NCBI GenBank assembly: GCA_017991025.1 | Contig: JAGNMT010000108.1 | Coordinates: 1 to 7,033, forward strand | From: Verrucomicrobiales bacterium | GTDB taxonomy: Bacteria; Verrucomicrobiota; Verrucomicrobiia; Verrucomicrobiales; DEV007 | Direction of reading: 5' to 3' | DNA length: 7,033 nt | Part shown: positions 1 to 4,979 of the stretch, one piece after another | Layout: every line of letters starts with the position of its first letter | Position numbering within the stretch: position 1 is the first letter of the stretch | The notes under the pieces: generated by a model | Seen by the model: only the letters and a program-made list of their open reading frames with translations | Database searches by the model: none | Told to the model about the DNA's origin: nothing | Program-made: the position numbers and the translations under genes

Positions 1-1386
1 GATATCGTCGGCCTGGATGGCTCGATTTTGACTCATCAGGACGTGTTGAAGGCCTCGGGTCATGTTGGCGGTTTTTCCGATCCGATGTGTGACTGTCTCC
101 TAAGCCGGGCCAGACTGCGGGCTGACCAGATTGTTCCTCAGAGCGGCTCTGCATACTGGTTCGCTGGAGCTTCTCACGCGGAATCCGGTTGGACGGTCGA
201 GCGTGAATATGCGGTCCTCGTCACGGCAGGGGAGGACGAAAATAAAGCCCGGAAAACGGCGCGCCAATATTACGCTCAGTTTCTCGCGGACAAACAAATT
301 TCGCCTAAGACTCTCGAACTTTCAGGCGAACGGACGGAGCCGGTTACGGAAACGACGAGGTTTAATCCCGATAATGGTTCGCTCCTGACCGAGGCGCGTG
401 CGTTTAATCTGATGTTTCAGACCCGGATGGGTGCCTCTTCCGATGACACGGACGAGAGCAGCATCGCCTATCTTCGCCCCGAGACCGCCCAGTCCATCTT
501 CGTGCAGTTTAAAAACGTGCTCGAGACCTCACGGGTGAAGTTGCCTTTCGGTATCGCCCAGATCGGTAAGAGTTTCCGTAACGAAATTAATCCGCGGAAC
601 TTCACCTTCCGCTCGCGGGAGTTCGAGCAAATGGAGATCGAATTTTTCTGCAAGCCCGAGGACGGCCTGCGTCTCACCGACGAGTGGCTTGAGGCGCGTC
701 TCAAGTTCTACGAGGAGATCGGCATCCCGCGCGAGCACCTCCATGTCCTCGACATCCCCGACGGCGAGCGCGCCTTTTACTCGCAGAAGACCTATGATAT
801 CGAGTACGAGTTCCCCTTCGGCATTCAGGAACTCGAGGGCATTGCCTACCGCTCCGACTACGATCTTGGCGTGCATCAAAAGGGCTCGGGCAAGTCACTG
901 GAATATTTCGACGAAGAGACGAAGGAGAAACTGCTCCCCCACGTCGTCGAGCCGAGCGCGGGCTGCGACCGCACGGTCCTCGCCCTCATCTGCGAAGCCT
1001 ACGACGAGGAGACCGTGACCGACGACAAGGGCAAGGACGAGACCCGTGTCGTGATGCGCTTCTCCCCGCGTATTGCGCCGATCAAGGTCGGTATTTTCCC
1101 GCTCCTGAAGAACAAACCCGAACTCGTCGCGAAAGCTCGCGAGGTGCAGAAGTTGCTCGCTCCCTTCATGAACGTCTTCTACGACGAGGCAGCCGCGATT
1201 GGCAGGCGCTATCGACGTCAGGATGAGGTCGGCACGCCCTGGTGTGTTACGATCGACTTCGACACCATCGGTGAAAACGGAGAGGAATTGAAAGACACCG
1301 TGACGATACGCGAGCGCGATTCGATGAAGCAGGAGCGGATTGCGATTGCGGAGTTGCGCGGGTATTTGCTGGATCGGATTTCTTAA
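1..1386 (+). CDS. glyQS: Glycine--tRNA ligase, alpha2 (single-chain class II) type, 5'-truncated by the window edge
   Basis: This enzyme charges tRNA-Gly with glycine in the cytoplasm. The reading frame is open from base 1 to a TAA at 1384-1386 and shows 461 residues. The first visible residues (DIVGLDGSIL) already match the interior of the family, so roughly 60 N-terminal residues lie outside the window; the TTG at 28 is an internal Leu codon, not a start. Numbering from the first visible residue, the class II core shows LRPETAQ at 158, motif 2 SFRNEINPRN at 191 and motif 3 with EPSAGCDR ending at R324. The C-terminal anticodon-binding domain starts near 357 (RIAPIKVGIFPL) and includes RRQDEVGTPWCVT. 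This is not the alpha/beta two-subunit GlyRS; some databases call this form glyS. The usual CxxC...CPxCG zinc site is mostly lost: C32 and S35, then N122 and N125. The family call is secure. Confidence 0.96.
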   Translation, partial: DIVGLDGSILTHQDVLKASGHVGGFSDPMCDCLLSRARLRADQIVPQSGSAYWFAGASHAESGWTVEREYAVLVTAGEDENKARKTARQYYAQFLADKQISPKTLELSGERTEPVTETTRFNPDNGSLLTEARAFNLMFQTRMGASSDDTDESSIAYLRPETAQSIFVQFKNVLETSRVKLPFGIAQIGKSFRNEINPRNFTFRSREFEQMEIEFFCKPEDGLRLTDEWLEARLKFYEEIGIPREHLHVLDIPDGERAFYSQKTYDIEYEFPFGIQELEGIAYRSDYDLGVHQKGSGKSLEYFDEETKEKLLPHVVEPSAGCDRTVLALICEAYDEETVTDDKGKDETRVVMRFSPRIAPIKVGIFPLLKNKPELVAKAREVQKLLAPFMNVFYDEAAAIGRRYRRQDEVGTPWCVTIDFDTIGENGEELKDTVTIRERDSMKQERIAIAELRGYLLDRIS

Positions 1387-1428
1387 TCTGACTCGGCGGG
1401 TGAATTATAGAATGCAGCGCGACGAGAC

Positions 1429-1453
1429 GGAATGATCTTCCCCTCGATCATCC
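1429..1453. terminator. Possible bidirectional terminator between convergent glyQS and DUF456 genes
   Basis: ATGATC at 1432-1437 and GATCAT at 1446-1451 form a perfect 6-bp inverted repeat around an 8-nt loop. GG at 1429-1430 can also pair with CC at 1452-1453 across a bulged A. The repeat lies 43 nt after the glyQS stop and 4 nt beyond the DUF456 stop, where a shared terminator would sit. No U-run follows on either strand and the stem is short, so it is at best a weak intrinsic terminator. Terminator function is inferred from position. Confidence 0.35.
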
Positions 1454-1457
1454 AGCC

Positions 1458-2012
1458 TCAGTTCACCACAAAGACATCACCGACGAACCAGCCTACCATC
1501 CCGAGGGCGAGGAAAACCCGGCCGATGATTCCCGCGATACCCCCGACGACTGTGCCGAAGGTCGAGTTTGACGCCGCTTTGATTTCCTTTTTGGCAAAGA
1601 AGATCTCGAAGGCAAAAACGCCGGCGATGGGTCCAATGATGAGACCGGGGATTCCGAAAAAGAGTCCGATAATCCCGCCCACGATCGCACCGATGATGCC
1701 CCATTTGCTAGAGCCGAACCATTTTGCCCCGAGCGCCCCGCTGACCCAGTCGAGGAGGATGGAGAGCAGGTAAAGCACCCCGATGAAGACCAACCCCTGC
1801 CAGGCGAGGCCGGAGGACTCCCGGCCCATCGTGAAATAGAAGAGGAGGGATCCCGCCAGAATCAGCGTCGTGCCCGGCAGGACGGGCAGGAAAGTCCCGA
1901 GAAAGCCCACCACAAGGAGCAAAATGACCACGGTCCAGATCGTGACCGAGTAAACGGCTTCTCCGGAAAAGAAATTCAGGAAGTCGAAGAAGGCGGCGAG
2001 GAGAGGTGTCAT
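1458..2012 (-). CDS. DUF456 family small integral membrane protein
   Basis: This is a 184-residue, strongly hydrophobic protein with no known reaction. It shows about five to six membrane segments, roughly at residues 23-43, 45-62, 71-90, 104-122, 120-140 and 152-178. The family-like signature is GFLGTFLPVLPGTTL near 36-50. A Gly-rich block follows, with LDWVSGALGAKWFG at 87-100 and tandem GxxxG-like helices such as GIIGAIVGGIIGLFFGIPG from 105. ATG at 2012 is the first possible ATG, because an in-frame TGA lies two codons upstream at 2018-2016. No Shine-Dalgarno sequence is visible. The gene begins 16 nt after the lpxK stop on the same strand, so co-transcription is likely, and translation may be helped by ribosomes finishing lpxK. 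An envelope role is plausible from this context but is only inference. Its 3' end faces glyQS. Confidence 0.85.
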   Translation of the reverse strand: MTPLLAAFFDFLNFFSGEAVYSVTIWTVVILLLVVGFLGTFLPVLPGTTLILAGSLLFYFTMGRESSGLAWQGLVFIGVLYLLSILLDWVSGALGAKWFGSSKWGIIGAIVGGIIGLFFGIPGLIIGPIAGVFAFEIFFAKKEIKAASNSTFGTVVGGIAGIIGRVFLALGMVGWFVGDVFVVN

Positions 2013-2028
2013 GGGTCACGGTGAGTGG

Positions 2029-3219
2029 TCAAAAAAACCGGCGCGGCGAACTGTCGTCCCTGGGTTGACAGATCCGGGCGATGCACTGTTCAAAACTTTC
2101 CTCGTTGCTCAGGATGCCGATTTCCACCCGCAAAAAGTAGACTGGCACATCCATTCGTCCGAGTCTCGGGAAACGAACCGCATCTTTTTCCGTCGTGACG
2201 ATCATGTCAACGCCCGACTCGACGCAGCAGTTAATGAACGTGATGATCTCCTGTTCAGTGAAACGGTGGTGATCCATAAAGCGGCAGGTCGCCTCAATTG
2301 ACGCCCCGAGTTTTCGCACGCCATCCTCGAAACTTTCCGGAACGGCGATCGCGCTCACAGTGCCGACTTTGGCACCCTGAAGCGTGTCGAGGGGCCGTGT
2401 TGATCGGGTCTCGATGTGCTGCAGATAGCGCGGGCGATGCTCGCATTCGATGATCTCGGCAGTGCGGTTGTACTTCCGGATGCGTTCGATCAGTTCATCG
2501 TTAGGCTCACCATTACATTTCGTGATAAAAATGTAGGAGGCCCGTTTCAGGTTTCGTGGCGGTTCACGGAGGGTTCCGCGGGGAAGCAGACGCTCCGTTC
2601 CAAAGGGCTGCCAGCGATCCACAAGGACGATGTCGAGCCGGTGTCTGAGCCTCAGATACTGGAGCCCGTCGTCGAGAATGAGGGTGTCGCAATTCAACTC
2701 ACTGATGGCGTGTTTGCCGCTTTTTACCCGATCTTTATCCACAATGACGGGAACGTCGGGGAGATTGGCCGCCAGCATATAGGGCTCGTCTCCGGCGGTC
2801 TTTGAATCAAGGAGCAGGGATCTGCCGTCGCTCACGACACGAGGAGGATCGATTTCGTTTTTGCCTTGAATCTTGCCGACCAGACGTTTGAGGAAGGGCT
2901 GTTTGACTGATTTGTAGCCGCGGCTGAGAATCGCGACGCGGCGGCCGCCGTCCTGAAGGGAACGGGCGAATTTCTCGACAACCGGGGTTTTGCCAGTCCC
3001 GCCGACGGTGAGGTTGCCGATGCTCACGACGAGGCACCCGAGGCTGCGCTCCCGCAGAATACGGTTGCGGTAGAGGGAAAGCCTCGCATTGACCGCTCCC
3101 CCGTAGACGTGGGAAAGGGTCCCGAGGAGCACCCGGAGCAGAGACGCACGAATCCCCTGGCGGCGGTCAAGAATGACGTCCACCACGAACTGTTCGAGCT
3201 GTTCTCTGGTCTGTCGCAT
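2029..3219 (-). CDS. lpxK: Tetraacyldisaccharide 4'-kinase LpxK (lipid A synthesis)
   Basis: LpxK uses ATP to phosphorylate the 4' position of the tetraacyldisaccharide 1-phosphate precursor, giving lipid IVA on the inner face of the inner membrane. The protein has 396 residues, longer than the E. coli enzyme of about 328. The N-terminal region of about 65 residues resembles the membrane-associated start of the family. The P-loop GNLTVGGTGKTP is at 68-79, then SRGY at 99-102, GDEP at 143-146 and the conserved ILDDGLQ at 181-187. MDHHRFT at 315-321 probably carries the catalytic-dyad histidine, followed by TTEKDAVR at 342-349. Part of the extra length lies between SRGY and GDEP. ATG at 3219 is the nearest plausible start: I read about twenty codons upstream in frame and found no ATG, GTG or TTG. 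No Shine-Dalgarno sequence is visible. The gene ends in seven T residues running into TGA and is followed 16 nt later by the DUF456 gene. It is divergent from rph. Confidence 0.95.
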   Translation of the reverse strand: MRQTREQLEQFVVDVILDRRQGIRASLLRVLLGTLSHVYGGAVNARLSLYRNRILRERSLGCLVVSIGNLTVGGTGKTPVVEKFARSLQDGGRRVAILSRGYKSVKQPFLKRLVGKIQGKNEIDPPRVVSDGRSLLLDSKTAGDEPYMLAANLPDVPVIVDKDRVKSGKHAISELNCDTLILDDGLQYLRLRHRLDIVLVDRWQPFGTERLLPRGTLREPPRNLKRASYIFITKCNGEPNDELIERIRKYNRTAEIIECEHRPRYLQHIETRSTRPLDTLQGAKVGTVSAIAVPESFEDGVRKLGASIEATCRFMDHHRFTEQEIITFINCCVESGVDMIVTTEKDAVRFPRLGRMDVPVYFLRVEIGILSNEESFEQCIARICQPRDDSSPRRFF

Positions 3220-3323
3220 GGTCTGGAGATCGGGAGGGCAAGTATGGTCGCGAAATCGCCCCGGGAAGCAACCGCGAATGTGAACGCTTGCAAAAGGTCC
3301 TCTCTTAGACCATTGCCTAAAAC
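3220..3323. promoter_or_regulatory. Divergent promoter gap between lpxK and rph
   Basis: These 104 nt separate two genes that start away from each other, so both promoters probably lie here or inside the opposing 5' ends. On the minus strand, TTGCTT (3271-3266) and CATACT (3246-3241) could be a weak -35/-10 pair for lpxK, but the spacer is 19 nt. On the plus strand, TTGCAA at 3288-3293 looks like a -35 box, yet no good -10 lies 16-18 nt after it. GGTC (3297-3300) and GACC (3308-3311) form a 4-bp repeat too small to call. There is no room for another gene. Confidence 0.4.
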
Positions 3324-4091
3324 ATGAATCGAATCGACAGACGGACCCCTGATCAAATGCGCGAGGTGAGTTTTCAGCTCGACATTGCCCCCCTCGCCCA
3401 TGGCAGCGTGCTCGTCAGCTTTGGCGAGACACAGGTCATCTGTAGTGCCATGCTCGAAACCGGGGTCCCGAGCTGGATGAAATTTCAGGGAGTTCAGGGC
3501 GGATGGCTCACTGCCGAATACAACATGCTGCCCTATTCGACTTTGCAGCGGAAACCCCGTGACATCAGTCGCGGCAAGCTGGACGGTCGCAGCTCTGAGA
3601 TCCAGCGGCTCATCGGCCGCAGCTTGCGCGCCGTGATCGACTTGAAGGGGCTCGGACAGAGGACCTTGTGGATAGACTGTGACGTTCTTCGTGCGGATGG
3701 GGGGACACGCACGGCCTCTATCACCGGAGCGGCAGTGGCGGTGGAGATGGCTTTCCGGCGTTTTGTGGCGGCGAAAAAAATGAACACTTCCCCAATGCGG
3801 CAACTGGCTGCCGCCGTCAGCGCGGGAGTCTGGGACGGAGGATGCTGCCTCGACCTCAACTATCACGAGGACAAAGATGCCTCGGTCGATTTTAATTACG
3901 CGATGACTGAGGACTTGAACCTCATTGAGGTGCAGGGGAGCGGTGAGGAGGCGACTTTCACCGAGGCTCAGATGCTTGAGATGCTGGCCCTCGGGAAAAA
4001 AGGCATCGGCGAACTCATCGTGGCGCAGAAGGCTGCCCTCGATTCTTTCGATCCGACTGCCAACCTTGAGATCCTGTCTCGACTCTCCTGA
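3324..4091 (+). CDS. rph: Ribonuclease PH (phosphate-dependent tRNA 3'-end trimming exoribonuclease)
   Basis: RNase PH removes the last extra nucleotides from tRNA precursor 3' ends by phosphorolysis, releasing nucleoside diphosphates. It normally works as a hexameric ring in the cytoplasm. The protein has 255 residues against about 238 in E. coli and aligns along its whole length by eye. Visible family blocks are GSVLVSFGETQVICSA from 27, GWLTAEYNMLP at 60-70 and GRSSEIQRLIGRSLRAVIDL from 88, where R89 matches the conserved substrate-binding arginine. DCDVLRADGGTRTASITGA at 118-136 contains the phosphate-site loop, and DLNYHEDKDASVDFN at 177-191 holds the acidic metal site (D183, D189). MTEDLNLIEVQGSGEE at 194-209 and AQKAALD at 234-240 also match. 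ATG at 3324 is the earliest possible start because an in-frame TAA lies at 3318-3320. No Shine-Dalgarno sequence is visible. Its stop lies 6 nt from the convergent sigma factor gene. Confidence 0.97.
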   Translation: MNRIDRRTPDQMREVSFQLDIAPLAHGSVLVSFGETQVICSAMLETGVPSWMKFQGVQGGWLTAEYNMLPYSTLQRKPRDISRGKLDGRSSEIQRLIGRSLRAVIDLKGLGQRTLWIDCDVLRADGGTRTASITGAAVAVEMAFRRFVAAKKMNTSPMRQLAAAVSAGVWDGGCCLDLNYHEDKDASVDFNYAMTEDLNLIEVQGSGEEATFTEAQMLEMLALGKKGIGELIVAQKAALDSFDPTANLEILSRLS

Positions 4092-4097
4092 GGGCGG

Positions 4098-4691
4098 TTA
4101 ATCGGGTTCGACGGTCTGCCGCAGTTTAGCAAGGCCGCGCCGGATCCGGGCTTTGACCGTTCCGAGGGGTTCTCCAAGCTGGTCGGCGATTTCCTGCTGA
4201 CTCAGTCCTTCGAAGTAGACTTTCTCGATGACTTGCCGTTGAATGTCAGTGAGTTGTAACACTGCTGAGCGGACTGCGCTACAGGCGTCGCGACGGATCG
4301 CCGCTTCCGGACCGGAGACCGGCCGGGTTCCCCGTTGATTTAGATCCGCCCCCACGCTCAAGGCCTCCTTGAGACGGGCTTGCCTCTTCTTCGAGCGCAG
4401 CCGGTCAATGGCACGATTCCTCGCCGTCGAGGCTAGCCAGGTGACTGGACGCCCCCGTCCGGGATGATAGAGGTGCGATTTTTGCCAGAGCGAATTCATG
4501 ACCTCCTGAAGGACTTCGTCGCTGTCGTCGCGATCATTGAGGACCTTTTGAATCGTCGTGAAGAGGAGTCCGGCGTAGCGCTCGTAGAGCTGATGAAAAC
4601 TCTCCCTGTTCCCTTCAGCGATTTCCTCCAGCGCCTTTCCGTCAGCAGCATCGTCGTATGGCATGCCTTGAGTCGAGGAAGGTAATATCAT
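4098..4691 (-). CDS. ECF-type RNA polymerase sigma-70 family sigma factor, apparently orphan
   Basis: This is a small alternative sigma factor that would direct RNA polymerase to a specific promoter set. It has 197 residues with only the sigma2 and sigma4 domains. Sigma2 spans about 31-102 and includes SFHQLYERYAGLLF, the acidic DDSDEVLQEV at 55-64 and STARNRAIDRLRSKKRQ at 88-104. A polar linker of about 35 residues follows. Sigma4 is about 138-192, with the helix-turn-helix LSQQEIADQLGEPLGTVKAR at 163-182. ATG at 4691 is the first start after an in-frame TAA at 4703-4701. An internal ATG at 4664 (residue 10) would also leave both domains intact, and neither start has a Shine-Dalgarno sequence. 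No anti-sigma gene is adjacent: the 3' neighbour is convergent rph and the 5' neighbour is divergent ftsH. The general style resembles RpoE/SigK-like ECF factors, but the subgroup is not determined. Confidence 0.92.
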   Translation of the reverse strand: MILPSSTQGMPYDDAADGKALEEIAEGNRESFHQLYERYAGLLFTTIQKVLNDRDDSDEVLQEVMNSLWQKSHLYHPGRGRPVTWLASTARNRAIDRLRSKKRQARLKEALSVGADLNQRGTRPVSGPEAAIRRDACSAVRSAVLQLTDIQRQVIEKVYFEGLSQQEIADQLGEPLGTVKARIRRGLAKLRQTVEPD

Positions 4692-4770
4692 GAGTAAAAC
4701 TTATTTTAGGATTTAAATCACACAATGATATTTTATATTAGATTTCCTAATCGAATATGTCATCGCATTA
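4692..4770 (-). promoter_or_regulatory. AT-rich upstream region of the sigma factor gene, probable promoter/operator
   Basis: By hand count, 68 of 90 bases from 4681 to 4770 are A or T, far above the GC-rich genes around. The stretch sits directly upstream of the sigma factor start. It holds a perfect 10-bp palindrome GATTTAAATC at 4710-4719 and an inverted pair TTAGGA (4706-4711) / TCCTAA (4745-4750). Several -10-like hexamers can be read on the minus strand, for example TATCAT at 4730-4725 and TATAAA at 4737-4732. None has a well-spaced TTGACA-like partner. Promoter function is inferred from position and composition. Confidence 0.45.
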
Positions 4771-4833
4771 GGGAGAGTTCTTCAGGTGTCCGAAGTCTCG
4801 AGGGTGACGTAATGCTCTGTTGAATTGGCAAGT

Positions 4834-4867
4834 CGGGAGAGGGCAAGTTGAACTTTTCCCGCTCCCG
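4834..4867. other. GC-rich stem-loop in the sigma factor/ftsH intergenic region
   Basis: CGGGAG at 4834-4839 pairs with CTCCCG at 4862-4867. After one A/G mismatch, GGG at 4841-4843 pairs with CCC at 4858-4860. Inside, AAG at 4845-4847 can pair with CTT at 4853-4855 around TTGAA. No T-run follows on either strand, so it is not a typical intrinsic terminator. It ends about 40 nt before the candidate ftsH -35 box, so it would be outside an mRNA from that promoter. It could be an operator, part of a longer transcript from an upstream promoter, or chance. Confidence 0.35.
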
Positions 4868-4877
4868 GTAGTCTACC
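4867..4877. promoter_or_regulatory. 11-nt dyad, possible operator upstream of the ftsH promoter
   Basis: GGTAG-T-CTACC is a perfect 5-bp inverted repeat around one central base. It directly abuts the preceding stem-loop, sharing base 4867, and ends 30 nt before the candidate -35 box. A one-base centre cannot form an RNA hairpin loop, so a protein-binding dyad is the only likely function. A single short dyad can occur by chance. Confidence 0.2.
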
Positions 4878-4907
4878 CTCACAACCTTAACGGCGAGTTT
4901 GAGTGGA

Positions 4908-4936
4908 TTGCGCCGAGTGATCCCTTGTGCTAGCTT
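4908..4936 (+). promoter_or_regulatory. Candidate sigma70-type promoter for ftsH
   Basis: TTGCGC at 4908-4913 serves as a -35 box and TAGCTT at 4931-4936 as a -10 box, separated by exactly 17 nt. TG at 4928-4929 gives an extended -10 (TGcTAGCTT). Matches to TTGACA and TATAAT are 4/6 and 3/6. Transcription would start near 4943 and leave a leader of about 35-40 nt before the ATG at 4980. The promoter falls inside the upstream in-frame extension that begins with TTG at 4899, which argues against that earlier start. Confidence 0.45.
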
Positions 4937-4979
4937 CAGAGACAAGGCGAAAGCCGAACCCACAACTCGACGAATTTTA

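Noticed and set aside
28..30. TTG at 28 as start of the glycyl-tRNA synthetase
   Set aside because: The frame is open and family-like upstream to base 1, so this is an internal Leu codon in a gene cut by the window edge.
2011..2805. Plus-strand open frames of 96 and 129 codons opposite lpxK
   Set aside because: Both are antisense to the well-matched LpxK coding sequence and resemble no known protein.
3288..3320. TTGCAA as the -35 box of an rph promoter
   Set aside because: No acceptable -10 hexamer occurs 16-18 nt downstream; the nearest TAGACC lies after only 12 nt.
3024..3866. A 280-codon minus-strand open frame across rph and the lpxK 5' end
   Set aside because: It is antisense to two clear genes, its composition is low in hydrophobic order with no recognisable domain, and long antisense frames are common in GC-rich DNA.
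4139..4148. CCGGATCCGG palindrome inside the sigma gene as an rph terminator
   Set aside because: The palindrome has no loop bases and no following T-run, and it lies in conserved sigma4 coding sequence.
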